A stretch of 64,000 nt of DNA. It comes from CATOSP01 sp965204715 (GTDB lineage: Bacteria; Chloroflexota; Dehalococcoidia; Lucifugimonadales; UBA3495). Below are positions 1-8,576 of the stretch, piece after piece. The notes under the pieces were generated by a model, which made no database searches, was not told the origin of the DNA, and saw only the letters and a list, made by a program, of their open reading frames with translations. The position numbers and the translations under genes are program-made. The stretch is taken from contig OZ242009.1 in NCBI GenBank assembly GCA_965204715.1, forward strand, positions 1,364,001 to 1,428,000, written 5' to 3'. How positions within the stretch are numbered: the stretch's first letter is position 1; each line of letters opens with the position of its first letter.

Positions 1-209
1 TAGCCCGGGCCCTGGAGATCGCGGAGCGCATCTGCCGCTTCCCATCGTCCTACCTCAGCTACCACAAGCTCAGGCTGTTCCAGAGCATTGGTCTGCCCCT
101 GGACTACGCCATGTCCCTGGAGCAGCGGTTCCCTCCCCAGGAAAGCCCCGAGTACCTGCCCGGCCTGGAAAGAACCCTGCGCGACCGCTCCGGGTCCAAC
201 CCGCGCTGA
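1..209 (+). CDS. enoyl-CoA hydratase/isomerase, C-terminal fragment (5' end outside window)
   Basis: An open frame from base 3 to a TGA at 207-209 encodes about 68 residues with no start codon in view, so the gene enters from the left edge. The helix-rich sequence, with ALEIAERICRFP near its start and a run of charged residues at the end, matches the C-terminal helical trimerisation region of crotonase-fold proteins, where the processed substrate-side helix is followed by a short tail. It lies 32 bases before another crotonase-family gene on the same strand, so the two probably form an operon acting on acyl-CoA substrates in the cytoplasm. The assignment rests on a short fragment plus its neighbour. 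Confidence 0.6.
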   Translation, partial: ARALEIAERICRFPSSYLSYHKLRLFQSIGLPLDYAMSLEQRFPPQESPEYLPGLERTLRDRSGSNPR

Positions 210-241
210 TCCCCGCCAACACTTCTTGCCGAGGCCCCATC

Positions 242-934
242 ATGTCCGATACCCACAACTCCCCGGTCAACCTCACGCGCCAGGGTCCTGTACTCCTGGT
301 GGAAATGCACCGCCCGGAAGGGGGAAACGCCCTGAGTCGGGAGATGCAGCAGGGACTGGTGGCCGCCTGGGAAGAACTGGAGTCCGAGGACGGTCTGCTC
401 GTTGGCGTGCTCCACGGCTCGGGCGGCGGCTTCTCCGTGGGCCACGACGTGGAAGAGTTGCTGTCCGGCGGGGTTAGCCCCAATCCTCTGGAGGGCCTGT
501 TCCCCTACACCCTCACCAAGCCGGTGGTCGCGGCGGTGGAAGGGTGGTGCTACGGCCTGGGGTTCGAGCTTGCCCTGGCCTGCGACCTCCGCGTTGCCGC
601 CGAGGACGCCAGTTTCGGTTTCCCGGACACCGGCCTCGCGGTCAGCTACCGGCTGGCCTCGGTGCTCCTGCCCCGCATGACCAACCTGGGCGCCGGGCTG
701 GACCTGCTGCTGACCGGCGAAACTATGGACGCCCCGCGCCTGGAGAGGCTGCGCCTCGTCAACCGGACGGCCCCGCCGGGCCAGTCACTCACCCGCGCCA
801 TCCGGATGGCCACTGGCATGGCCCAAAGGTTCGGCTCCGCAGGCGCGTTCCGAAAGGAGCAGGTCTGGCAGTTGTCCGGCCTTCCCCTGCCCACGGCTCT
901 CAACCTTGCCCGGATGTTTCCTCATAGTCCCTGA
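242..934 (+). CDS. enoyl-CoA hydratase/isomerase family protein
   Basis: A crotonase-fold enzyme of 230 residues, somewhat shorter than the usual 250-270. The oxyanion-hole region reads GGGFSVGHDVEEL (about 61-73), and GWCYGLGFELALACDLR (101-117) carries the first catalytic-type glutamate, Glu109. The second position, usually Glu in hydratases, is Asp129 in FGFPDTG, so the precise reaction (hydration, isomerisation, or hydrolysis) cannot be read from the sequence. The ATG follows the preceding crotonase fragment by 32 bases on the same strand. Members act on cytoplasmic acyl-CoA thioesters in fatty or aromatic acid breakdown. The family call is secure and the substrate is unknown. Confidence 0.85.
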   Translation: MSDTHNSPVNLTRQGPVLLVEMHRPEGGNALSREMQQGLVAAWEELESEDGLLVGVLHGSGGGFSVGHDVEELLSGGVSPNPLEGLFPYTLTKPVVAAVEGWCYGLGFELALACDLRVAAEDASFGFPDTGLAVSYRLASVLLPRMTNLGAGLDLLLTGETMDAPRLERLRLVNRTAPPGQSLTRAIRMATGMAQRFGSAGAFRKEQVWQLSGLPLPTALNLARMFPHSP

Positions 935-1049
935 GAGACTATTGTCTCCCCCTTTGGCAAGAGTTGCCCATCCCGTGCAGCAGCGCCAAGCGTTGCGTGT
1001 TTTTGCCAGCCCCCGGTGGCGCACGTTAACGTACCGAAGGCCGCTCACG

Positions 1050-1844
1050 TCAGGGGTCCCGGCGGCGGAGCAACTCTTCCAACTCCTGGACACGGGCTTC
1101 AGCGGTATCAGCACGGTTTTCGGCGGCGGTGCGGGCTTCCCGCTCCAGACCGAGTTCGGCCTCAGCGGTGTCGGCACGGGACTCAGCGGCGTCGGCACGG
1201 GAGCGCTCATCCTCCAGGGTGGCGATGCGCCGTCCCGTGGACGGGTCGTAAAAGACCAGTTCGCCCTGCTCCCACCGCAGGTTCAGGTCCAGTACGGGGC
1301 TATATCCCTGCAAGCTCCCGCCGGGCATCTCTTCAATCCCTATGGCGACGTACACGCCCTCCGCCAAACGCTCCCCGGCCAGCTTCGCCCCGTGATGCTC
1401 CCCGGTCCGGTCGAATCGCCAGTATTCCGGTATCCCCAGGGCGGCGTAGTCGTCCCGCTTGCCCCCCGTGTCTTCTCGCCCGGTGCGCCGCGACGCTATT
1501 TCCAGCACGAAGTCCGGCGGCTTCCCCTGCTCCGAGATGACGTACCCGTTGCTCTCGGCGTAGGCTTGCGGGTCAACCCCGAAGGCCACCAGCAGGTCCG
1601 GGTAGCGGCTGCCCGCCAGGTAGCGGGTGGGCCGCGCCACCGTGTAATGTTCCCCGGCCACTAGGATTTGGTCCTGCTCGCCGGGACGCTGGGCCATCAG
1701 GTGCAGGGCCAGGTAACGGACGTTGCCGGTGGCGGCCAGGCGGTCGAAGCTGGTCATCTTGTCTTCCGGGTCTTCCGGCGGGTCGGGCAGCCGGAAGCGG
1801 CCCGGGGCCTGGGATGTCCTGGCGAAGGTGTCGGGCGTGGTCAT
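1050..1844 (-). CDS. Uma2-family (DUF820) nuclease-like protein with C-terminal coiled coil
   Basis: 264 residues if read from the ATG at 1844, which has AGGTG a few bases upstream; a 14-residue longer form from 1886 is also open. The core fits the PD-(D/E)xK fold of Uma2 proteins: YPDLLVAFG (Asp83), then PDFVLEIASRR (Glu115), with the usual lysine replaced by arginines, followed by YAALGIPEYWRFD. Residues about 200-264 are a heptad-rich coiled coil with repeats of the type ADTAEARVQ, ending ELEELLRRRDP. Uma2 proteins are common in multiple copies in cyanobacteria and Chloroflexota and their cellular role is not established. It faces the crotonase gene convergently. Confidence 0.8.
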   Translation of the reverse strand: MTTPDTFARTSQAPGRFRLPDPPEDPEDKMTSFDRLAATGNVRYLALHLMAQRPGEQDQILVAGEHYTVARPTRYLAGSRYPDLLVAFGVDPQAYAESNGYVISEQGKPPDFVLEIASRRTGREDTGGKRDDYAALGIPEYWRFDRTGEHHGAKLAGERLAEGVYVAIGIEEMPGGSLQGYSPVLDLNLRWEQGELVFYDPSTGRRIATLEDERSRADAAESRADTAEAELGLEREARTAAENRADTAEARVQELEELLRRRDP

Positions 1845-2141
1845 ATCGCACCTGGCAGTTTGCGCCAACACCGCCCCGCTCACCATCAGGCCGTTGTTGT
1901 CGCGCTTTGGCTTCCCTCGAAGGCGCAGTTCTACGGTCGGTATTCTACACTTCCGGGAGACTTGTGGACAGCAGGGAAGACGGCGACGGTTGTACTGAGG
2001 TCACATGAGAACCGGGAGCGTCGCCGCGTTGGCTGTTCTCAAAAGCGGTTCGCCAGTATGCTCTGTACCCTGTCCGGAGATGGCTGGCAACTCCCGAAAC
2101 GGCAACTGCATTTCGCCTGCACCCGTCTTCCCGGCCCAGAG

Positions 2142-3890
2142 TTACAGACCAGCCTTGCTCAACTCCTCCTTCAGCGCGGGCAGTCGGCGATAGCGTTCCC
2201 GCAGCTCGGCGACGTAGCCGGTCCACGCCGGTTCCTGGGACAGCCGGCGGTACAGGTCCCGCACCCTCACCAGGTGCTCGCACGCCCCCTGGTAGTTCTC
2301 CCGGCCCCGGGCTTCGATCAGTCTCTCCGCCTGTTGCCGGTAGATGTCGAGGGCAGATTGGGGGTGCGTCTCCGAGGCGGCCTGGGCCACCCGGACCAAC
2401 TGCTCCGCCCCACGGAGAAAACCGGGCTTCCTTTGCTTCACCGTCTTCAAGGCCAGGTCTATTTCGCCCTCTTCCAGGTAAACGTCGGTCAGCAGGACAT
2501 ATTCCTTGTCGGCGGACCACTGGGCCAGCAACTGCGGACGCAATTCCCGCCAGACGCCAAGCTGCCGGGACAACTCTCGCACCTCCTGGTACCTGGCCAG
2601 ATTGGGACGCCGCTCAAGCAGGCGTTGGGCCAGAACCAGGGCGTCAGCCAGCTTTCCCCGTTCTTTGTAGCGTTCCTTGAGCCACTCAACCAGGCGATGG
2701 TCCTGACTGCTTTCAATCCTCTCGGCCAGCAAGGATTCCACCCTCTGTCCGCAGCCGTGTTCCCGGAAGATGTCCGCCAGGGTCAGCAGCTCGTAGTCCC
2801 CGGCCAGCCCGGCCTCCGCTATCGCTTCTTCCAACCGGCCCAGGGTCAGCAGCCGGTCCACCAATTCGGCCAGGAGGCCGCTCTCACGGCAGATGCTCAT
2901 AAAGGCTGCATCGTCCAGGTGGGCCATCTCCAGGCGCAACAGGAAGCGGCCATGCACCTGGCGGTGATAGTTGTCGCTCCAGCTATTGCCGCCGGGCATG
3001 GCGGCCCGCACCCAACCGGCAACGGTCCTCTTCTCTTCCCCGGTAGCGTGTTCCAGTATAAGGTCCGGCGCGTCTTCCCCCAGGCCAACCCCTCCATAGT
3101 CCACATCAAAACAGTATATGTCAAAGAGGGTTTGCAGGGAGCTTTCCCTGGCCGCAGCGTCGTCGCCCCCGCCGGCCAGGCAGCTTCCCAGACCTTCTAC
3201 ACACCGGTCCACCACTTCGGCCAGGAGACCGTCTTCGTCCAGCATCATGTCGTGGTGTTGCAGAATCTCCTGGGCCACCGCTCCGTACACGATGCCGGCG
3301 TTGGCGTAGTCAGCCAGGGCTAGAAAACCGTCGCCGGCGCTCACGGTTACGCCGATATCCGCGGCGATTCCCCGGGGCGCCATCCAATCGTCCCCGCCGC
3401 GCCTGAAGGCGGACGACACCTGGCGGCGGTAGATTTCCGGGGCGACCGGAACGCCCCGGCGGTCGCCTCCGGGCAAAACGGCTTCCAGCAAGGTTTCCAG
3501 GTCGGGCTGAAGTTGCAGCATCTGCTTGATGAGGGCGATGAGCTCTCCTTTGCTGCGCTGCTCCAGGCCGGCGTCCAGTTCCGCCGCCACCCGGAAGGCG
3601 CCGGGCTGTTCCAGCCAGGCAAGCAGGAGCGCCCCGACGTGCTTGCAATGCCCGCCGCCGCCCACCGGGCAGGAACAATGGGCCTCCTCGATGCCCTCGG
3701 AGCCGAAGGCGACGCGCAACCGGTAGGGCTGGGGCATGGTGCCTTGACAGCAGGCCCTGAGGGCGCTGCCCTGGCGGCGCAGGTCGAAGACGGCGTCGTT
3801 CTCCAGGTAGCTGCGCCCAAGTTGGAAACCGCGCCGGCCCACCCAGGCCGATATGGTGCTTTCGCTTACTTCTGGGATAGTGTCTGACAT
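2142..3890 (-). CDS. SWIM zinc-finger domain protein
   Basis: 582 residues. An N-terminal SWIM zinc finger is clear: HCSCPVGGGGHCKHV gives the CxCx(n)CxH ligands Cys72, Cys74, Cys82 and His84. The rest is long and helical with many repeated leucine/alanine/arginine pairs, resembling TPR/HEAT-like solenoids (for example LADALVLAQRLLERRPNLARY). SWIM proteins of this layout are thought to bind DNA or proteins, but no enzymatic domain such as a helicase is seen here, so the function is unknown. The ATG at 3890 is preceded by GGAAGG. It stands alone, 255 bases or more from its neighbours, with the Uma2 gene downstream on the same strand. Confidence 0.75.
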   Translation of the reverse strand: MSDTIPEVSESTISAWVGRRGFQLGRSYLENDAVFDLRRQGSALRACCQGTMPQPYRLRVAFGSEGIEEAHCSCPVGGGGHCKHVGALLLAWLEQPGAFRVAAELDAGLEQRSKGELIALIKQMLQLQPDLETLLEAVLPGGDRRGVPVAPEIYRRQVSSAFRRGGDDWMAPRGIAADIGVTVSAGDGFLALADYANAGIVYGAVAQEILQHHDMMLDEDGLLAEVVDRCVEGLGSCLAGGGDDAAARESSLQTLFDIYCFDVDYGGVGLGEDAPDLILEHATGEEKRTVAGWVRAAMPGGNSWSDNYHRQVHGRFLLRLEMAHLDDAAFMSICRESGLLAELVDRLLTLGRLEEAIAEAGLAGDYELLTLADIFREHGCGQRVESLLAERIESSQDHRLVEWLKERYKERGKLADALVLAQRLLERRPNLARYQEVRELSRQLGVWRELRPQLLAQWSADKEYVLLTDVYLEEGEIDLALKTVKQRKPGFLRGAEQLVRVAQAASETHPQSALDIYRQQAERLIEARGRENYQGACEHLVRVRDLYRRLSQEPAWTGYVAELRERYRRLPALKEELSKAGL

Positions 3891-4141
3891 GACCTTCCAC
3901 CAGCCGGGGCGTTTGATTGGAGTTCTCCGGGGTTGCGCGGCGCTAAAGCAGGCCTAGGCCTTTAGAGACAGTTTAGCATGAGCAGCCCCGGCCGGTTCCA
4001 CTGGGGAGAGAAGTCCCCGGCACCGAGGGCTTCAGGCCCGATCGCGCAGCAGTTCAGGTAGTAATATGATATATTCTACATAAGAAACCTTAGATAATGC
4101 CTATAATATATGGAATCTAATGCAGAGTTTCACCAGGTTTC
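3891..4141. other. intergenic stretch without recognisable gene
   Basis: Upstream region of the SWIM gene running into an AT-rich patch (4066-4121) that holds a TATAAT at 4102-4107 but no convincing -35 box. It leads into the dispersed leader element that begins near 4142. Confidence 0.4.
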
Positions 4142-4265
4142 TGCGCCAATGCCAGCGCGAAACGCCGGGTGCGCGAGCCGGAGGAAGGGCCGCGCCGCCC
4201 GTTAACGAGGAGGCAGCACGGTCATGTTCGACACCCGCAGCAACAGCAGCAAGGCAGGCTGCCTG
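4142..4265 (+). repeat. dispersed leader element, copy A
   Basis: About 124 bases that align with 19388-19546. Shared blocks are GCGCCARTGCC, CGAAACRCCGGG, the strictly kept AGCCGGAGGAAGGG flanked by complementary GCGCG/CGCGC arms, a ribosome-binding GAGGAGGCAGCA region, and an ATG (4224) opening a small frame that begins MFDTRSNSSKAGCLL. Copy A lacks a 33-base hairpin segment found in copy B. An IS5-type transposase tail begins a few bases downstream, so the original downstream gene has probably been lost. Confidence 0.6.
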
Positions 4266-4275
4266 CTCAGCCGTT

Positions 4276-4434
4276 ACCTACGCCTGTCAGCGCCTTTACC
4301 GGGAACGTCATCCGGTCGAATGCTTCATCAACAAGATAAAGCAATATCGCCGGATATGCTCCCGGTTTGAGAAACTGGACATCCGATACCCGGGCTTCCT
4401 TCATTTCACTGCTGCTCTTATTTGGCTAGGCTGA
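4276..4434 (+). pseudogene. IS5-family transposase, C-terminal remnant
   Basis: The last ~50 residues of a frame ending at 4434 read LYRERHPVECFINKIKQYRR and then end in FTAALIWLG. This is the hallmark C-terminus of IS5-family DDE transposases, where the catalytic glutamate sits in the RHxVExFxxKxKxxRR motif. Nothing of the N-terminal two thirds, with the two catalytic aspartates, is present. The remnant is fused to the leader element just upstream. It cannot encode an active transposase. Confidence 0.75.
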
Positions 4435-4686
4435 AATGTCAACACAGCCTAAATTTCAATGACGAGAATTTACAGGGCAGAGTCAGTGGCAATTCTCTTG
4501 TTCAAGGCGTACCTCCAGTTACTGCCGGTGGCGAGGGCGTCACTTACTGCTGTGCCAACTGGCCCAATCAATCCCCATTCTTTCCGGCAAATGTTGCAAA
4601 TGTCGTTGTCAGTTGCTAAAGTCGAACCCCAGTTCATCGCTGGTTTACCCAATCGGTTTGAGGTCAGCCGACGAAAGGAGAGGCAC
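4435..4686. other. upstream region of the restriction-modification operon
   Basis: Roughly 250 bases between the IS5 remnant and the XRE regulator. The regulator's frame stays open back to an ATG at 4459, but this part looks non-coding in composition and the AAAGGAG at 4674-4680 favours a start at 4687. The operon promoter is expected here; I see no clear consensus. Confidence 0.4.
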
Positions 4687-5052
4687 TTGGAAAAGAAGGC
4701 GAGATTCGACGGTAACGCTTTCTACGCTGCCCTCGATGGCGAGAGGCAAGCCCGCGAGTGCACTTGGAGACGGGTGGCGCAAGAAAGCGGCGTCAGCGCC
4801 TCTACTCTGACCCGCATCGCCCAGGGCAAGCGCCCGGATGTGGACAGTCTTGCAGCGTTATCAGCCTGGTCCGGGTTGAATGTGGACAGGTTCGTTAGAA
4901 GCAACACATCCAAGAAGCAGCCGGAGCCATTGGCGATGATTTCGTCCTTTCTTCGCTCCGACCCTCGATTGAACGAGGAGGCCGCGGCCGCTTTGGACCA
5001 GATGGTCAAGGCAGCCTATAAAAGCATGATTGGTCCAGGGCGAACAGCATGA
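4687..5052 (+). CDS. XRE-family helix-turn-helix regulator
   Basis: 121 residues from a TTG at 4687, chosen because AAAGGAG sits six bases upstream; the frame is open back to ATG 4459. Residues about 24-62 form a lambda-repressor-type helix-turn-helix: RRVAQESGVSASTLTRIAQG then a Ser-Leu-Ala-Ala-Leu helix. The tail FLRSDPRLNEEAAAALDQMV is helical. It ends 16 bases before hsdM on the same strand, so it may act as a controller-type regulator of the type I system, or it may simply be a co-transcribed HTH protein. The DNA-binding fold is well supported, and the regulatory role is inferred from position. Confidence 0.75.
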   Translation: MEKKARFDGNAFYAALDGERQARECTWRRVAQESGVSASTLTRIAQGKRPDVDSLAALSAWSGLNVDRFVRSNTSKKQPEPLAMISSFLRSDPRLNEEAAAALDQMVKAAYKSMIGPGRTA

Positions 5053-5068
5053 ATCGAGGAATAAACCA

Positions 5069-7063
5069 ATGAGCGCCCTTAACATCAGCAGCTTTATATG
5101 GGGCATCGCCGACGACGTGCTGCGCGACGTCTACGTCCGGGGCAAGTACCGGGACGTCATTTTGCCCATGACGGTCATCCGGCGCCTGGACGCGGTGCTT
5201 GAACCCACCAAGGACGCCGTGCTGCGAATGAAGGAACGGTTGGACGTTGCCGGCATAACCAATCAGGACGCCGCCTTGCGCCAGGCTTCCGGCGAGGCTT
5301 TCTACAACACGTCCTCTTTCCGGCTCCGCGACCTGGCATCCCGCTCACGTCAACAGCAATTGCGCGCGGATTTCGAGGCTTACCTTGACGGTTTCTCCGC
5401 CAACGTGCAGGAGGTCCTGGAGAAGTTCCAGTTCCGCAATCAGATACCGACGCTCATTGAGTCCCACGCCCTGGGATTCCTGCTGGAGAAATTCCTCGAT
5501 AGCTCCATCAACCTCAGTCCCAAACCCGTCCTGAACGGGGATGGCTCGGTGCAGCTGGAAGGACTGGACAACCACGGCATGGGAACAGTCTTCGAAGAGC
5601 TAATCCGGCGGTTCAACGAGGAGAACAACGAAGAAGCCGGGGAGCACTTCACCCCGCGCGACGTGGTACGGCTCATGGCGCGGCTGGTCTTCCTGCCGGT
5701 GGCCGATGAAGTCAGGTCCGGCACCTACCTGGTCTATGACGGCGCCTGCGGCACGGGCGGAATGCTCACAGTTGCGGAGGAGACCTTGACCCAACTGGCC
5801 CGCGAACAGGGCAAGGAAGTATCCGTGCATCTCTACGGGCAGGAAGTGAACCCGGAGACCTACGCCATCAGCAAGGCCGACCTGATCCTGAAAGGCGAGG
5901 GAATCGAAGCCGACAACATGCAATACGGCTCGACATTGGCCGCCGACGCCTTTCCCGGCCGGGAGTTCGACTTCATGCTTTCCAACCCGCCCTACGGCAA
6001 GAGCTGGAAGGGCGACATGGACCGGCTGGGAGGGCGCAGCGGCATCAAGGACCATCGGTTCATCACGGAACACGGCGGTGATTCGGATTACTCCCTGATA
6101 ACCCGCTCCAGCGACGGCCAGATGATGTTCCTGGCCAATATGCTCAGCAAGATGAAGCCCGAACAAGATGATCAGGGGCGTCCTGCGGGCAGCCGCATCG
6201 CCGAGGTCCACAACGGCAGTTCTCTGTTCACCGGCGACGCCGGACAGGGCGAGAGCAACATCCGCCGCTGGATCATCGAAAACGACTGGCTGGAGGCCAT
6301 CGTCGCCCTGCCTCTCAATATGTTCTACAACACCGGCATCGCCACCTACATCTGGGCGCTCAGCAACCGCAAGCCGGAGCACCGCAGGGGCAGAGTGCAA
6401 CTGATCGACGCCACCCAGTGGCATACGCCGCTGCGACGCAACCTGGGCAGCAAGAACTGCGAACTGTCGGAGGAAGACATCCAACGAATCTGCGAAGCCT
6501 TCCTGTCCTTCGAGGAGTCGGAACAGTCCAAGATATTTGCCAATGAAGCCTTCGGCTACTGGAAGGTTACGGTGGAGCGTCCGCTGCGCATTGAGGGTAT
6601 AGACCCCGAAAGGGTCTATACCGCCAAGCAGATAAAAGCACTCAAAGAGGAAGGAAAGCGCTCGGAATCTGCGCCGCCGGTCATTCGCAAGATTCATAAG
6701 CGAGACGCCGAGCCTGACCCGCTGCGTGGACAGGTCGCAGTCTCCATCGGCGGCAAGCCCACTGTAGCCGAATACGAGCCGGACCCGGACCTGCGCGACA
6801 CCGAACAGGTTCCCCTGTTGCACGAGGGCGGCATAGAATCCTTCCTGAGAGAGGAGGTGCTGCCCTACGCACTGGACGCCTGGTATGTGCCCGGCAACGT
6901 CAAGGTGGGCTATGAAATCAGCTTCACCCGCCACTTCTACAAACCCCAGCCCATGCGCCCGCTGGAGGAGATACGGGCTGATATAATGGAATTGGAGCGG
7001 GAAACGGAAGGGCTGTTGGGAGAAATTGTGGGGCATCATTCACGTTGGGATAGGCCGGTATAG
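5069..7063 (+). CDS. hsdM: type I restriction-modification system, methyltransferase subunit HsdM
   Basis: 664 residues from the ATG at 5069, which has GAGGA about eight bases upstream; an ATG at 5030 would add a poor N-terminus overlapping the regulator. The N-terminal helical domain begins with FIWGIADDVLRDVY. The AdoMet-binding motif I is DGACGTGG at 224-231, and the amino-methylase catalytic motif is NPPYGKSW starting at Asn306. These mark an N6-adenine methylase. HsdM pairs with HsdS to methylate the recognition site and, with HsdR, forms the restriction complex. Unusually, hsdS does not follow directly: three small overlapping genes lie between. Confidence 0.95.
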   Translation: MSALNISSFIWGIADDVLRDVYVRGKYRDVILPMTVIRRLDAVLEPTKDAVLRMKERLDVAGITNQDAALRQASGEAFYNTSSFRLRDLASRSRQQQLRADFEAYLDGFSANVQEVLEKFQFRNQIPTLIESHALGFLLEKFLDSSINLSPKPVLNGDGSVQLEGLDNHGMGTVFEELIRRFNEENNEEAGEHFTPRDVVRLMARLVFLPVADEVRSGTYLVYDGACGTGGMLTVAEETLTQLAREQGKEVSVHLYGQEVNPETYAISKADLILKGEGIEADNMQYGSTLAADAFPGREFDFMLSNPPYGKSWKGDMDRLGGRSGIKDHRFITEHGGDSDYSLITRSSDGQMMFLANMLSKMKPEQDDQGRPAGSRIAEVHNGSSLFTGDAGQGESNIRRWIIENDWLEAIVALPLNMFYNTGIATYIWALSNRKPEHRRGRVQLIDATQWHTPLRRNLGSKNCELSEEDIQRICEAFLSFEESEQSKIFANEAFGYWKVTVERPLRIEGIDPERVYTAKQIKALKEEGKRSESAPPVIRKIHKRDAEPDPLRGQVAVSIGGKPTVAEYEPDPDLRDTEQVPLLHEGGIESFLREEVLPYALDAWYVPGNVKVGYEISFTRHFYKPQPMRPLEEIRADIMELERETEGLLGEIVGHHSRWDRPV

Positions 7064-7128
7064 GCTATGGACAACCATGTTGTTCTATGGCATATTCCTG
7101 GCTCAGGATTGGCTATTAGGAGAATTCC

Positions 7129-7800
7129 ATGCCAGCCGAAATACAAGATGTATTAAAAATCAACGTAGTTCTTATTGGCATCGGACTCCTGAACACCCCC
7201 GCTGAAGTCGACGCATTCTCCGAGGCGGTTGCCGCTGATGTGCAAATGTCAGCAGCCGGGTTGGTATTCGGCGTACCACCAATCCCGCCAGAACCCGGGC
7301 GGAAACTCGCGATTCCGCGAGAAAGGGTTACCTTGGATCTTAGCCCAGTCCGTACGGTCATTGAGCGGGAATATCCAGACGAGGGCGACGTAAGCCGCTT
7401 AGCCGATGTCGCAGGCTACGCCGTGCAGCACACTGCTCCGCAGGAAAAGTTGCCTGCGGCTTTTGGGTATAACATTGAGTTGGTCTTCAACCAAACTTCT
7501 GGGGCTCCCTCGCTTCGGTATCTTGGGGATAGACTATTTCACCAAAGAAGCTTTGGCGCCGATGAATGGAATCTCATTGGCGGTGCCGGCCGGTTGATTT
7601 TCGATTCGGGCGAAGGGCGCTGGACCATTCAAGTCGAGCCGCGATTCAATAGCGAAGAAACACATCAGGTATTTGTAAACCTGAACCTCCATAAGGCAGA
7701 ACAACGCTTGCCATACACAGACGAGATCAGGCAGTCATTTATGAACGTCTGGAATGGAGTCCACACATTCGTGACTCGCTTCGACGAGATCGTGTCGTGA
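7129..7800 (+). CDS. unknown protein in the hsdM-hsdS interval (first of three)
   Basis: 223 residues with no family I can name with confidence. It starts at ATG 7129 with AGGAG about eight bases upstream (GGAGAATTCC). The sequence is soluble and mixed alpha/beta, without signal peptide or membrane segment. A C-terminal part rich in beta strand (RLIFDSGEGRWTIQVEPRF, then FVNLNLHKAEQRL) is followed by a helix ending in VHTFVTRFDEIV. That general layout is vaguely like TIGR04255 proteins, a weak resemblance only. Its stop overlaps the next start (TGATG), so it is translationally coupled to the following gene. Base composition here is lower in GC than hsdM and hsdR, consistent with separate acquisition. 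Confidence 0.65.
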   Translation: MPAEIQDVLKINVVLIGIGLLNTPAEVDAFSEAVAADVQMSAAGLVFGVPPIPPEPGRKLAIPRERVTLDLSPVRTVIEREYPDEGDVSRLADVAGYAVQHTAPQEKLPAAFGYNIELVFNQTSGAPSLRYLGDRLFHQRSFGADEWNLIGGAGRLIFDSGEGRWTIQVEPRFNSEETHQVFVNLNLHKAEQRLPYTDEIRQSFMNVWNGVHTFVTRFDEIVS

Positions 7801-8576
7801 TGATTCAAACTACACTGACGCAAACAACCAACACCCCCTCCAAAGGCAACAATGCCCCGCGTCCTTTTGAAGAGTCGCTCTTTGACTACGTTCAGGGGCA
7901 CATTGCTTGCTGGGCTACTAATAAGTTTGTGATTCAGTTCCCCGGCAATTACCGCTTCGACGAAAACACCAGCGCACGACTTTCATTGTTTCCTTTGGGA
8001 TTATCCTCGCGGACAGATGAGCATTGGATTAACGCTGTTTGCTTGTTGGATGATCCGCACGTGACGTTACGGATCCCGTCACCTAGCGGCCATTTCCATT
8101 TTGCGTCGCAGAACCCGTCTCAACTCAACCGAGCGATCAACGTATTTGATCCCAGATTGCCGACCACGCCGCATCTCGACCCACTGAACATTGGCCGTCA
8201 ATTGGAGAGCCTCAAAAAGTTGCAGGACGGTTGGGCCGACGGCATGCAGCCTGCCAACCAATGGGGAGAGGGTTTCGGGAAGGCTCCCAGGGAAGAGGGT
8301 CTTGACTGGCTGGCCAGCCAGTTGGACGCGCACTATGTCGTTGACGCCCCCAAACCATATATCTACCCAACACCCGAAGGCGGAGTATCTCTTGAGTGGT
8401 CTCTCGGGCCGCATAGGGCCAGCTTGGAGATCGACTTTGACACTTGCCAAGCGGAATGGCATTGCTTGGACTTATCTGCCGATGCCTCCTACGAACGGGA
8501 CCTGCGGCTTGACATTCCGCAGTCTTGGAAATGGCTGGTCAGCGAGGTACGCCGTCTAGGGGATCCTGCGGCGTGA
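7800..8576 (+). CDS. unknown protein in the hsdM-hsdS interval (second of three)
   Basis: 258 residues from ATG 7800 (TGATG overlap with the preceding stop; an in-frame GTG at 7797 is the alternative). The middle holds LESLKKLQDGWADG followed about 50 residues later by PYIYPTPEGGVSLEWSLG and an acidic beta strand LEIDFDTCQAEWHCLDL. This 'GW ... P-x-P-x-x-x-G-G-V-x-L-E-W' pattern is seen in uncharacterised bacterial proteins often found near toxin and defence genes, from memory and without a search. There is no signal peptide or membrane helix. The last bases overlap the start of the third unknown gene. The role is unknown. Confidence 0.65.
   Translation: MIQTTLTQTTNTPSKGNNAPRPFEESLFDYVQGHIACWATNKFVIQFPGNYRFDENTSARLSLFPLGLSSRTDEHWINAVCLLDDPHVTLRIPSPSGHFHFASQNPSQLNRAINVFDPRLPTTPHLDPLNIGRQLESLKKLQDGWADGMQPANQWGEGFGKAPREEGLDWLASQLDAHYVVDAPKPYIYPTPEGGVSLEWSLGPHRASLEIDFDTCQAEWHCLDLSADASYERDLRLDIPQSWKWLVSEVRRLGDPAA

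Noticed and set aside
1668..3323. 551-residue plus-strand open frame opposite the SWIM gene
   Set aside because: High-GC antisense shadow: the minus-strand frame has a clear zinc finger and start site, this one has low-complexity Gln/Gly/Leu content only.
5600..7039. 479-residue minus-strand frame across hsdM
   Set aside because: It lies wholly opposite the methylase, whose motifs are intact, and has no recognisable domain.
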